Shown here: one piece after another, positions 34,375 through 43,372 of the stretch
Layout: each line of letters begins with the position of its first letter
How positions within the stretch are numbered: the stretch's first letter is position 1
Assembly: GCA_944384265.1 (NCBI GenBank)
Contig: CALWSR010000007.1
Span: 37,586-101,585 of the forward strand
Origin: an uncultured Clostridia bacterium
GTDB lineage: Bacteria; Bacillota; Clostridia; Lachnospirales; Anaerotignaceae
Length of the DNA stretch: 64,000 bases
Reading direction: 5' to 3'
The notes under the pieces: generated by a model
Told to the model about the DNA's origin: nothing
What the model saw: the letters and a program-made list of their open reading frames with translations, nothing else
The model's database searches: none
Position numbers and translations under genes: made by a program

Positions 34375-34896
34375 TTACTCTATGGCAGACACTGTAATGG
34401 TTCCGCTTAAATGGGCGATATGCTCTGCTCCCGATACTGCCCTGCCCAGCTCATAAAGACTGCTGTTGGGTGTACATGGCCCATAAAACATCACCACATC
34501 TCCCCAAGGGGCATAATAGGACAAAGAACCCACTTCTCCTGAGGAAAGAGGGGTATCCTCTGTATCCAAAGCCTGAGGATAAAATGTCATTTCATTGTTG
34601 CTAAAGGGCGCTACCTCTGTATGCAGGGGAAGCTGGGCATATAGCTGTGCTGCGGCACGGCTGTCATTCAATTCATAAATGATTTCATAATCTTCTGATT
34701 TTACGGAAATTCTCATCATTTCTTCCTCTCCTTTTTCATTGGTTTGTTCACTGCTTTGGGCATTTTCCAAAATCTGTGGGGCATTGCTCTCTTGTACATC
34801 AAATCTGGCCTCTGCCCAAGGGGAAGCAGGGAACTCTTGCCCATTGCCGCAGCCTCCAACCGTAAGCAGGGAAAGCAATGCAGCAGTATAAATCAT
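34375..34896 (-). CDS. Cyclophilin-like fold lipoprotein
   Basis: 173 residues: short signal with lipobox LLTVGGC, a ~40-residue linker, and a C-terminal cyclophilin-like domain (MRISVKSEDYEIIYELNDSRAAAQLYAQLP, YAPWGDVVMFYGP, HLSGTITVSAIE). The N-terminus is odd: MIYTAALLS lacks the usual Lys/Arg residues of a signal peptide, and the nearest AAGGAG is 17 bases before the ATG, with an in-frame TAG between. A one-base loss near the start may have truncated the signal. An internal ATG-ATG at about codon 60 could give a cytosolic form. Neighbour of aldo/keto reductase and the second YcjY-like gene. Confidence 0.78.
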   Translation of the reverse strand: MIYTAALLSLLTVGGCGNGQEFPASPWAEARFDVQESNAPQILENAQSSEQTNEKGEEEMMRISVKSEDYEIIYELNDSRAAAQLYAQLPLHTEVAPFSNNEMTFYPQALDTEDTPLSSGEVGSLSYYAPWGDVVMFYGPCTPNSSLYELGRAVSGAEHIAHLSGTITVSAIE

Positions 34897-34917
34897 TTTC
34901 TATATAATCCACACTCC

Positions 34918-35859
34918 TTACTGTAAGCTGTTTTGTAAAAACAGCACAATATCATCAAATGGAATTTTTGCAGTGTCATCGTATAAATCTACATGATTAC
35001 AGTTTGGCACCACATTCTTATATTTAGGCTCTGCCGCCCTTTCAAAAGCCATGTCGCTGAAAAAACGGCTTTCTGCCTGCTCCCCTACAATAAACAAAAT
35101 GGGACGGGGAGAAATCTCTTCAATATGGTCGTTCAGACCATAATTCAGAAAGCTTAAATCGGATGTTGTTGTAAATCCGCCCAAGGCATTGGCATGATGT
35201 CCTCTTTTGGTGGCATAAAAATCAAAAAATTCTCTCCAAATTCCCTGCATATCATGGGGAATTTCCTCCACCGGCTCCTCAGGAAAAGAAGGAATATACT
35301 CAGGTAAGCCCTTTTCTGCATCCTTCCAGCGTTGGAGTGAAAGCTGCTCCTTTCTCTGCCTTATCTGCTCCGGAGTCAGCTCCAACCGAGAGGCGACACT
35401 CATATCATACATACTGACCGTAATCACCGCTTTGATACGAGTATCCATTGCCGCTGCGGAAAGGGCAAAGCCGCCGCTGCCACAAATGCCCAATGCAGCA
35501 ATGCGGTCACGGTCTACATAGTGCAAAAGCCCCAAATAATCCACTCCTGCACTGATGTTTTCACTAAACAGCTCCGGTGAGGAAACATGGCGGGGTTCTC
35601 CGCCGGATTCTCCCATATAGCAGGGGTCAAATGTCAGCACAACAAATCCCCTTTGGGCCAGTTCGTTGGCATAGACACAAGGTCCCTGCTCTTTCACACC
35701 GCCATAGGGCGCCCCCACCACAACAGCAGTATGCTTTTTTGTTTTATCCATATCCTTTGCCATATAAATATCACCGGCCAATGCAATGCCATAGCGATTG
35801 TAATAGCGGATATGCTCTCTTGTAACAGATTCATGTAATTTACAAATATAGTGACTCAT
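34918..35859 (-). CDS. YcjY-like alpha/beta hydrolase, cytosolic
   Basis: 313-residue paralogue of the lipoprotein hydrolase at 32041, without signal peptide. It shares PYGGVKEQGPCVYANELAQRGFVVLTFDPCYMGES, the nucleophile elbow GICGSGG (Cys126), HHANALGGFTTTSDLSFLNY and the C-terminal NCNHVDLYDDTAKIPFDD with catalytic His. First gene of the cluster; ATG at 35859 follows AGGAGGAG. Likely a small-molecule hydrolase or carbon-carbon bond hydrolase; substrate unknown. Divergent from a LysR regulator 1.15 kb away that is a plausible controller. Confidence 0.88.
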   Translation of the reverse strand: MSHYICKLHESVTREHIRYYNRYGIALAGDIYMAKDMDKTKKHTAVVVGAPYGGVKEQGPCVYANELAQRGFVVLTFDPCYMGESGGEPRHVSSPELFSENISAGVDYLGLLHYVDRDRIAALGICGSGGFALSAAAMDTRIKAVITVSMYDMSVASRLELTPEQIRQRKEQLSLQRWKDAEKGLPEYIPSFPEEPVEEIPHDMQGIWREFFDFYATKRGHHANALGGFTTTSDLSFLNYGLNDHIEEISPRPILFIVGEQAESRFFSDMAFERAAEPKYKNVVPNCNHVDLYDDTAKIPFDDIVLFLQNSLQ

Positions 35860-36628
35860 GGACAACTCCTCCTGATTGCTGCTGATATTCAAATACATTA
35901 TACATTTGTATTATTTTGAAACAGATAAATGTTTGTATCATAGAAATGGTATGTGATTTTATTAAAAAGGGAATATAATTGGCTACTGTTGTAAAATTTA
36001 GGCGGCAGTTCCTGCTGCTCCTTTTAAAGACAGTATCATAAATCCTATTTTCATGCTTTTATGGTGTTTAAAACAAGCCATTATCATACCCAATATATGC
36101 TTTCTTTCCCATACAGCAGCATTCTGTCCATGGCAGAAGGCCTTCAAAAATCCAGCGGCCAAACACAATATTTTACTGCATTTGTGATATGCCGTAAAAG
36201 AACCAATGGTCTTTGTATAAAATCACATTCCCTTTTGTATGAGAGAATGCTTCCATCATATAAAAGCTTTATATCAGTGATTTCAACCAGTATGAGAATG
36301 CCACAAAGCTGCAAAGCAAAATCTGAAATCTGTAAAAAATATAGAAAATATCTTTTCAACCAGATATGATTTTAGCAATATTTCTCCCATAGACAATACT
36401 GTCAAAATTACAATACTTCATCACCTCTAATTCATTGTCATAAATGTCCAGTTCCCATCAAATGTTGTATTGTGTTTCTATTTATCTGTTTCTTTTTATA
36501 AAATTTGTTTCACATCCACAGTATAAAATAGAAGGAATTATATTTCAAACAGCTATTAAGAATAGTTTATCATAGTTGACAAGAATGATAATTGTAAATA
36601 TAATGTTGTAATATATAGGAACGATAAA
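35860..36628. other. Intergenic region upstream of the hydrolase operon
   Basis: AT-rich. A TATAAT box about 20 bases before the ribosome binding site region (near 35897-35902, minus strand) may be the operon's -10; no clear -35. No gene supported. Confidence 0.4.
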
Positions 36629-36781
36629 ATGGATGTTACTTTCTTTGAAAAAAGGCACAAAGGAAATTGTAAATATGCGAAATCCCCTGAGCTTAAAGGA
36701 AGCATAGCAAAAAAATTTTATTGCTCAGGCTATGACAGAGAAGAAATACAGAGAAGTGATTTTCGTCTTTCTATTTCCTAG
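36629..36781 (+). CDS. Possible 50-residue small protein
   Basis: Begins MDVTFFEKRHKGNCKYAKSP and continues with KKFYCSGYDREEIQRSDFRL; two cysteines and many charged residues. The ribosome binding site (AGGAA, eight bases) is weak. A second stretch about 130 bases later repeats parts of this sequence (GAAGAAATACAG and TCTATTTCCTA...AAGCARCAGAAT), so the region may be a decayed duplication. No family recognised; low confidence. Confidence 0.25.
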   Translation: MDVTFFEKRHKGNCKYAKSPELKGSIAKKFYCSGYDREEIQRSDFRLSIS

Positions 36782-37013
36782 AAAGCAACAGAATTTGGAA
36801 ATAGGATGTGTTACATGAAAAAAATGGTATGGTATTGTAAATATAAATTTGAAAAATATAATAAAATAGCTTAAGACCTTATCCATACCCTCCCCTTTTG
36901 TACTCTATAAAAGGGAAGAAATACAGGAGGCCTTGGTTATCAAATCACTGCTTCATGGTTTTCTATTTCCTATAAAAAGCAGCAGAATCTAATAAAAGAA
37001 GGGGTGGCTTAAA
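36782..37013. other. LysR upstream region with repeated segments
   Basis: Contains the second copy of GAAGAAATACAG and TTTCTATTTCCTA motifs also present at 36740-36790, then the LysR ribosome binding site AGAAGGGG. Probable promoter region. Confidence 0.35.
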
Positions 37014-37889
37014 ATGATTGAAACAAGATTGCTGCACTATTTTCTTGCCGTTGCACGGGAGCTGAATATTACAAAGGCGGCAGAAACCCTGTTCATTGCC
37101 CAGCCTACATTATCAAAACAGATGATGGAACTGGAACAGCAGCTTGGAAAGCAGTTATTCATTCGAGGAAAACGAAAACTGACATTGACAGAGGAAGGAA
37201 ATTTTTTGCGAAGCAAAGCCCAAGAAATTTTGGAACTGTTAGATAATACCGAATCTGCTTTTCATACAGAAGAAACCATGCTCAGCGGACATATTACCAT
37301 AGGCTGCGGGGAAACAGTGGCAATGGACAAAATTGCAGGCCTTCTTGCAGATTTTCACAGCAAATATACAAACGTACAGCTCCACACCCACAGCGGTGAT
37401 GCCGATACTATTTTGGAGCGGCTGGACAAAGGCTTAGTCGATATGGGACTTCTTTTGGGGCCAATACGACAGGAAAAATATGACTATCTTAATCTGCATC
37501 AAAAGGATGTTTACGGCCTGCTCATGCCGGCAGACTGTGAACTGGCCAGACAAAAATATATTAACATCGACCAGCTGAAATCCTTGCCTATGATTATAGC
37601 TGAGCAGACATTCTATGGCCATCAGGAGCTGGAATGGTTTGGTTCAGACTATTCTGTGATGAATGTGGTTGCCACATACAATCTGATTTATAACGCCACA
37701 TTTTTGGTGGAACATGGCATAGGCTATGCCCTTTGTCTGGACCGTTTGGTAAACACACAGGGAAGAAATCTGACATTTCGCTCCATTGTTCCAGAGCTTT
37801 CTGTGGACCTCTACATTGTCACCAAAAAATATCAGACATTTTCTCCCGCTGTTAAAATATTTTTGAAACAGCTGCAATCGGTTATTTAA
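37014..37889 (+). CDS. LysR-family transcriptional regulator
   Basis: 291 residues: N-terminal winged HTH (residues 1-60: ETRLLHYFLAVARELNITKAAETLFIAQPTLSKQMMELEQQLG) and a C-terminal periplasmic-binding-like effector domain (about 90-290). Most LysR proteins act as tetramers on a divergent promoter; here the divergent neighbour is the YcjY/aldo-keto reductase cluster, the likely target. GAAGGGGTGG lies before the ATG. Convergent with the MATE gene, sharing a terminator. The inducer is unknown. Confidence 0.94.
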   Translation: MIETRLLHYFLAVARELNITKAAETLFIAQPTLSKQMMELEQQLGKQLFIRGKRKLTLTEEGNFLRSKAQEILELLDNTESAFHTEETMLSGHITIGCGETVAMDKIAGLLADFHSKYTNVQLHTHSGDADTILERLDKGLVDMGLLLGPIRQEKYDYLNLHQKDVYGLLMPADCELARQKYINIDQLKSLPMIIAEQTFYGHQELEWFGSDYSVMNVVATYNLIYNATFLVEHGIGYALCLDRLVNTQGRNLTFRSIVPELSVDLYIVTKKYQTFSPAVKIFLKQLQSVI

Positions 37890-38012
37890 TTGTGTCATGC
37901 TGCAGATTTGCTTTTTACACATAACTATTATCATCAAAAGGAATTTTTCTCTCTGCCCCATGGCCAAAAGACTTTTTTGAACCCCGGGACTATCGCATGG
38001 TTTTCTCCATAC

Positions 38013-38038
38013 AAAAAACTGCTGTCATATCACAGCAG
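38013..38038 (-). terminator. Terminator between lysR and the MATE gene
   Basis: Perfect stem CTGCTGT (38019-38025) / ACAGCAG (38032-38038), loop CATATC; the minus-strand read-out ends in TTTTTTG, closing the MATE gene ten bases after its stop. Confidence 0.8.
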
Positions 38039-38047
38039 TAGAACATA

Positions 38048-39373
38048 CTATTTTGCCATCTTTTTTTCTTGACACAGTTTTTTATAATAATACCAGCGAA
38101 TCAATACACCGCCAATCCAGCCAAAGGGTGTGGCAAGCCAAATACCGATATAACCCAAAGAGGTGTGGCTAAGCACATAGGCAGCCGGCACCTGCATGAG
38201 ACAAAGGGATACAATGGTAGAAATCATAGGAACAAAAGGCTTTTCATATCCCAGCAATATACCGTTTAACACCTGCATTGCAGCGTCAACACAATAAAAC
38301 AACGCCACAATACGCAAATATCCCACTCCAATATCTATGACAGAGGGGTCTTTGATAAAAAATTTTATAATAAGCTGAGAAAAAGGCACCACCAAAAGAG
38401 AAATGGTAATTGTAACGCCCCAAGCCATAAACAATGCGGCAAAAAAGCCTCTTTTGACTCTCTCCTCCTTTTTGGCCCCTCTATTTTGTGCTGTAAAATT
38501 AGAAAGAGTCTGACCAATGTGCAGTGCCGGCAGCTGAGCAAATGAGTCAATTTTAGATGTCACACTGTATGCTGCCATGCAAGTAGAGCCAAAGCTGTTT
38601 ACCATACCCTGCAATGTCAAAAATCCAATGCTTTTAAACAGCTGCTGTGTCATGGAAGGTATGCCTATGAAAAGGCTTTTTTTCAGTACTGCCATTTGCA
38701 GCTGAGGCTTTTTGATATGAATGCCATAAAGAGGATATTTTTTAGAAAGCATACAAAAGCTTGCCCCACAGCAAAACCATTGTGACAGCACTGTTGCTGC
38801 GGCCGCACCGCCAATGCCCCATTTTTGACAAAAATATATATCCAACACAATATTGAGTATGGCTGCGCCAATCAGGCAGTATACAGCCGTTTTAGAATCT
38901 CCCAGTCCTCTTAAAATATTGGTTATGGCACTGTACAAAAAAGTAGGTATGGTTCCCAAAAACAATATTTTTAAATAAATGGCAGTATAATAAACGGTGT
39001 CATCAGGCACTTGGAAAACATCAATCAAAAAATCTGTCAAAAAAATGCCCAAAAAACAAAATATGACAGAACATACCATAGAAAAATAAAATCCTGTGTC
39101 AATGACAGCATAAATTTTTTCTGTCTCCTTGGCTCCCACATATCGTGAAATCAATATACCCATGCCCAATGACAGCCCCATTGAAACAGCATTTAATATG
39201 GCATTGATTTGAAAACAAAACCCCACCGCCGCCAAATTTTGTTTTCCCAAAAACCGTCCTACAATGACACTGTCTGCCACATTATAAAACTGCTGAAATA
39301 AATTTCCAATGAGTATAGGCAGTGCAAAATAAAATAATACTTTATATTCCTTTCCTGTGGTCAATTCCTTCAC
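38048..39373 (-). CDS. MATE-family efflux transporter
   Basis: 441-residue protein with 12 predicted transmembrane helices in two homologous halves. Typical N-terminus (ALPILIGNLFQQFYNVADSVIVGRFLGKQNLAAVG) and TM7 region (IPSMTQQLFKSIGFLTLQGMVNSFG), as in the DinF/NorM-like MATE subfamily of Firmicutes. Probably a Na+- or H+-driven exporter of cationic compounds; no specific substrate can be named. Its position is monocistronic between lysR and the lipase-like gene. Confidence 0.94.
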   Translation of the reverse strand: MKELTTGKEYKVLFYFALPILIGNLFQQFYNVADSVIVGRFLGKQNLAAVGFCFQINAILNAVSMGLSLGMGILISRYVGAKETEKIYAVIDTGFYFSMVCSVIFCFLGIFLTDFLIDVFQVPDDTVYYTAIYLKILFLGTIPTFLYSAITNILRGLGDSKTAVYCLIGAAILNIVLDIYFCQKWGIGGAAAATVLSQWFCCGASFCMLSKKYPLYGIHIKKPQLQMAVLKKSLFIGIPSMTQQLFKSIGFLTLQGMVNSFGSTCMAAYSVTSKIDSFAQLPALHIGQTLSNFTAQNRGAKKEERVKRGFFAALFMAWGVTITISLLVVPFSQLIIKFFIKDPSVIDIGVGYLRIVALFYCVDAAMQVLNGILLGYEKPFVPMISTIVSLCLMQVPAAYVLSHTSLGYIGIWLATPFGWIGGVLIRWYYYKKLCQEKKMAK

Positions 39374-39429
39374 AAAAACACCCCTGTATGTATTCTACTC
39401 CTTTTGGCAGTGCTTTTCAACAGCCCCTT

Positions 39430-40983
39430 TCACCTCTTTTCACCATATTTTAGCAGTGTCTGCAATGTGCCATGCTCCTGCCGCTGTTTTAAAAATGTAT
39501 CCAAATCCAAATGGGTAAAATGAAAAATATGATTTAAATAATCAAAGCCTTTTTTGGGATTTTGCTTCAAAAAAGTATCATAAATAAAAGCTGCCGTTTT
39601 GGCCCTTTGCAAAATGTCATACTCCTCATTGCAAAAACAGCTTTGGCATAAAATATGGCTGACAACAGACAGTGCGCCAATATTACAGATTTTCTCTTTG
39701 AGGTTTTCTTTTTGCTCCTTTAGTTGATTTTGTATGGCTTTCCACAAAAATTGACTTTGCTCCTTCAAAAACAGCTTTCTTTGTTCATTATCCCTCTCCA
39801 ATAAAGAGCAGGTAATGGCTTGTTTTTGAGAAAGCCTTCTTTTTTTGCTGTTTTCATATGCTCTTTTCCAAAGCCTATCCTTTGTAACCCATTCTTTGTA
39901 TGTTTCTTTGGAACTGTCCTCTATTTTTTTTGTATAATCTCTTGCAATTTTAAAATCAATCAATGTATCTATATTTCCATAAAGCTGAGAGCCAAAACGA
40001 TTGTTTGTAGCCAAATTTAATATGCAAATGACTTTTGATATTGTGCCGATTTCTTTTGCCCATTTCCCCTGAGTAGAAGGTATGACACACTGCTCTGCAT
40101 CAAACTGTATTGCCTGCAAATGATGAAAATGAAAAGCATATTGCAGTTTTTCCGTATCCAAAACCAAAGGAAATGCTGTGGTTTTATCATTGGATTTATA
40201 ACAAATTTTTGTATTGGAAACGGGAGCCACATATACCACATTTTCACTATGAAACAGCAAAGAACCAATCAAATCTCCATTTAATACATAATTTGTCACA
40301 TCTGCCTTTTGCAGTATTTGTCTTTGCTTTTGGCTTAGCAGCTGAGCGCAGCCTGTACCGTCAAATACCTTTGCTTGAAGCCCTTCAAAATAGGCACAGG
40401 CATACACTGCATTTGCCGCCCCTTGAGAATGTCCTGTTAAAAATGTTTGTTTTGTGGCTTCTGATTTATTTTTTTCCACAAAATCCAATAAGGGTTGAAA
40501 CTGTACGGATTTTCCGCTCAAAAACCGTACATTGCCCTTTGTCCAGTCTATTGTCAAAAAATCTCCCAATCCTTCTCTTCCCAAAAAGCTCTCAAAGCCC
40601 TCTGCTTCCGCTTGGCTTGCCCCCTCCGACCCTCTTATGGTAATGATGCAGTTTCCCATACTATCCTGCAATGCAATAGCCACAAAGCCTGTAAAATAAA
40701 TGTCATATTCATTTTGTTTGTTGTCATTTTTATAATCTGTAAACATAAATTGATTTAATACCTCATCTTTTCCAATCTCCTCTGCAATTTCCAAAAACTC
40801 CCATTGTGTAAAGCCGCCGTTATATTCAATTTCATTTCCCTTTTTGCAATAGGCCTTCATGGCGTTTAGTAAGGACTTCAGCTTTTTTTGTTTATAATTT
40901 TTATTTTCATAAAATAAATCAATATCCAAATATGCCATAGCCGCCAAAAGCCATGCCTGTTTGTCTGTTAAAAATAAACTCAA
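39430..40983 (-). CDS. DUF2974/Mbeg1-like lipase
   Basis: 517 residues. N-terminal half is an alpha/beta hydrolase of the DUF2974 (Mbeg1-like) family: YFTGFVAIALQDSMGNCIITIRGSEG, then the nucleophile elbow FLTGHSQGAANAVYA (Ser in GHSQG) and VFDGTGCAQLLSQ. The C-terminal ~170 residues are Lys/Gln-rich and helical, with Cys-rich HILCQSCFCNEEYDI; their role is unknown. No signal peptide. The start is TTG at 40983, supported by AAAGGCAGG about nine bases upstream; an ATG at codon 16 is the alternative. Related proteins are predicted intracellular lipases or esterases. Confidence 0.8.
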   Translation of the reverse strand: MSLFLTDKQAWLLAAMAYLDIDLFYENKNYKQKKLKSLLNAMKAYCKKGNEIEYNGGFTQWEFLEIAEEIGKDEVLNQFMFTDYKNDNKQNEYDIYFTGFVAIALQDSMGNCIITIRGSEGASQAEAEGFESFLGREGLGDFLTIDWTKGNVRFLSGKSVQFQPLLDFVEKNKSEATKQTFLTGHSQGAANAVYACAYFEGLQAKVFDGTGCAQLLSQKQRQILQKADVTNYVLNGDLIGSLLFHSENVVYVAPVSNTKICYKSNDKTTAFPLVLDTEKLQYAFHFHHLQAIQFDAEQCVIPSTQGKWAKEIGTISKVICILNLATNNRFGSQLYGNIDTLIDFKIARDYTKKIEDSSKETYKEWVTKDRLWKRAYENSKKRRLSQKQAITCSLLERDNEQRKLFLKEQSQFLWKAIQNQLKEQKENLKEKICNIGALSVVSHILCQSCFCNEEYDILQRAKTAAFIYDTFLKQNPKKGFDYLNHIFHFTHLDLDTFLKQRQEHGTLQTLLKYGEKR

Positions 40984-41330
40984 TTTCTGACGCCTGCCTT
41001 TTTCTTTTTTTATTTGTATATGCAGCGGACCATATCAAAAATACAATTTATTTTTGATACACAGCAAAAAAGCCTTTGCTGAACAAAGACTTTGGGTAAT
41101 TTTTGATGCATTTTGGGTTTTGTCATGACAATTACACCATTTTATTTTTATGGAGCTATGGAAGGGAAGCTGGTTTTTATATGCCTTTGACATCACATTT
41201 TGGTTGCTGTACCAGCCAAAATTATAAAATGGCATAGTTTTGCTTCCATAACCATAATGCCGGGGCATTTGTTTAGATACAGACAGCTTCATTGCTTATA
41301 CAAAACTTATGAAAGCTTTTGATGCTTCTT
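40984..41330. other. Intergenic region, no supported gene
   Basis: Upstream region of the lipase gene. An 85-codon minus-strand reading frame here has no ribosome binding site and was not accepted. Confidence 0.4.
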
Positions 41331-41497
41331 GGGCTGTGACTGCTTTTACACAGCAATTTCATAAAAATGGCAGAAGATATCCTATCATAATGCTTTTTTG
41401 CTGCCTTCATGCTGTTTATGACTGCCTTTGCACAGCAGCATTCATGCTTTTATAGAAAAGCACACTGCCACAAACAGCAATGCAAAGCAGTCACACC
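41331..41497. repeat. Repeat with 12-bp terminal inverted repeats
   Basis: TGTGACTGCTTT near 41335 is inverted exactly as AAAGCAGTCACA near 41484-41495. An internal direct copy (TGACTGCCTTTGCACAGCAG near 41419) repeats the left arm. About 165 bp, no coding capacity. It may be a small MITE-like element or a terminator cluster of the adjacent importer operon. Confidence 0.4.
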
Positions 41498-41567
41498 TTT
41501 TATTTTTGAAGAGAAGAAGCAAATGGCAACAGCATTTTCCCTTTTAAAATAAACATAAATTTATTTA

Positions 41568-42362
41568 TCAGCTCAGCAATATTTTATCGCTGGCCATGCC
41601 TGTACCGCTGGCCTTTTCAAACATTTTCAGCAAATCGGCCACCTGAAGATTTTTCTTTTCCTCTCTTTGCAAATCAATCAGCACTCTTCCTTCATGAAGC
41701 ATCATGATACGATTGCCCAATCTCAGTGCGTCCTGCATATTATGGGTAATCATCAATGCTGTCAATTTATCCTCTGTAATAATCTGATTGGTCAGCTCCA
41801 GCACCTTTTTGGCTGTTTTGGGGTCAAGGGCGGCTGTATGCTCATCCAGCAAAAGCAGCTCCGGCTTTGTCATGGTTGCCATAAGCAATGTCAGTGCCTG
41901 TCTTTGTCCTCCGGAAAGCAAGCCTGTTTTTGCTGTCATACGGTTTTCCAGTCCCAAATCCAGTATGGCAAGCCTTTCCCGAAACAAATTTCTTTCTGCC
42001 TTTGTAATACCCTTTCTCAATCCTCTTGCCTTTCCTCTGCGCAGTGCCATTGCCATATTTTCTTCTATGGTCATATCAGAGGCAGTACCCATTCTGGTAT
42101 CTTGAAACACACGGCCAATATAAACGGCTCTTTTATGCTCCGGCAGCTTTGTAACATCTGCATCATTTATCATAATGGTGCCGGTATCCACCTTAAAAAT
42201 GCCTGCAATGGCATTGAGCATAGTAGATTTGCCTGCGCCGTTTCCCCCTATGACCGTGACAAAATCCGACGGCTCCATATGAAAGGTAATGTTTTTCAAC
42301 GCCCGCTTTTCGTTGACAGTACCGGGGGAAAATGTTTTTTTCACATTGTCTACTTTTAGCAT
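41568..42362 (-). CDS. ABC importer ATP-binding protein (TrpZ/branched-chain type)
   Basis: 264 residues: Walker A GGNGAGKS, Q-loop FQDTRMG, signature LLSGGQRQALTLLMATMTKPELLLLDEHTAALD (signature LSGGQ and Walker B LLLLDEH) and H-loop MITHNMQ. It energises the import complex with the permease and lipoprotein encoded upstream. AAAGGAGG precedes the ATG at 42362, which overlaps the permease end by seven bases. Longer upstream extension lacks support. Confidence 0.93.
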   Translation of the reverse strand: MLKVDNVKKTFSPGTVNEKRALKNITFHMEPSDFVTVIGGNGAGKSTMLNAIAGIFKVDTGTIMINDADVTKLPEHKRAVYIGRVFQDTRMGTASDMTIEENMAMALRRGKARGLRKGITKAERNLFRERLAILDLGLENRMTAKTGLLSGGQRQALTLLMATMTKPELLLLDEHTAALDPKTAKKVLELTNQIITEDKLTALMITHNMQDALRLGNRIMMLHEGRVLIDLQREEKKNLQVADLLKMFEKASGTGMASDKILLS

Positions 42363-43288
42363 AGCTTTTCCTCCTTTTGTACTGTTTTTTGACCACGTCT
42401 GTTTACAAAATCTCTGTATCGCTCCTTGGCCGCAGGCAATGAAAGACAAATGGCCAGTACAATGGAGGAAAACAGCTTTAAGTCTGTTGGAGGCAAATTG
42501 TTTGCCAATACAAATGCAATGATAATACGATATAATATAGAGCCTATTACAACAGAAAACAAACACCAAACTATGGAGCGTCTGCCCAAAAGCACCTCTC
42601 CAATGATAACAGAGGCCAGCCCAATGACAATGGTGCCTACGCCCATGCCCACATCGGAATAGCCGTTATATTGCGCAATCAGTCCCCCTGAAAGAGATAT
42701 CAATCCATTGCTTATCATCAGCCCCAATATAATCATAATATCTGTGTTGACACCCAATGCACTAATCATGCGGGGATTGTCTCCTGTGGCTCTCAACGCA
42801 AAACCAAACTCTGTGGAAAACAACAGCCACAACAATACTATCACAACAGCCACTGCAATGATGCCCACTGCCATAACTGCATTTGCTGTGGAAAGCCCTG
42901 TGGTTTCTACAACACTTGTTACAATGGTAGGTTGTTTGAGCAAAGGCAGATTGGCTTTTCCCATCACTCTTAAATTGACAGAGTACAATCCTGTCATCAC
43001 AAGAATACCGGCTAAAAGGCCGGGTATTTTCAATTTTGTATGAAACACGCCTGTCACCAGCCCTGCCAGCAATCCAATGCCAAATGCGGCCAATGTTGCC
43101 ACAAAGGGATTCATACCCATTACAATGCCCTGGGCTGTCACTGCCGCACCCAATGGAAAGCTGCCTTCTGTTGTCAAATCTGCAAAGTCAAGTACACGAT
43201 ATGTAATATATACGCCAATGGCTAATATGGACCATAACAAGCCCTGTGAAACAGCACTCAAAAACGACGCCATTGTAATAAAATTCAT
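42356..43288 (-). CDS. ABC importer permease (TrpY-like)
   Basis: 310-residue permease of the BPD_transp_2 group with about nine hydrophobic segments: ILAIGVYITYRVLDFADLTTEGSFPLGAAV at the N-terminus and FALRATGDNPRMISALGVNTD (permease loop) in the middle. This type, paired with a PF04392 binding protein, is the TrpXYZ-like system of Firmicutes. The only permease of the system, so it should work as a homodimer. Confidence 0.93.
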   Translation of the reverse strand: MNFITMASFLSAVSQGLLWSILAIGVYITYRVLDFADLTTEGSFPLGAAVTAQGIVMGMNPFVATLAAFGIGLLAGLVTGVFHTKLKIPGLLAGILVMTGLYSVNLRVMGKANLPLLKQPTIVTSVVETTGLSTANAVMAVGIIAVAVVIVLLWLLFSTEFGFALRATGDNPRMISALGVNTDIMIILGLMISNGLISLSGGLIAQYNGYSDVGMGVGTIVIGLASVIIGEVLLGRRSIVWCLFSVVIGSILYRIIIAFVLANNLPPTDLKLFSSIVLAICLSLPAAKERYRDFVNRRGQKTVQKEEKLC

Positions 43289-43325
43289 ATTTTTTCACCC
43301 ATTTCATTCAATTCGATAGAAAAGA

Positions 43326-43345
43326 GAGTGCCATAAGGCACTCTA
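43326..43345 (-). promoter_or_regulatory. Intra-operon attenuator hairpin after the binding-protein gene
   Basis: AGAGTGCC / GGCACTCT, perfect 8-bp stem with loop of four, then TCTTTTC on the minus strand, 28 bases after the binding-protein stop and 37 before the permease start. Partial termination here would give excess binding protein, a common arrangement. Confidence 0.65.
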
Positions 43346-43372
43346 AAGCTCAATTTTGGTATGTCTGCATTG

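Noticed and set aside
41035..41292. 85-codon minus-strand reading frame upstream of the lipase gene
   Set aside because: No ribosome binding site, no recognisable pattern, and composition like the surrounding non-coding DNA.
42363..42569. 69-residue N-terminal extension of the ABC ATPase
   Set aside because: It lies within the permease gene; the AAAGGAGG site supports the start at 42362.
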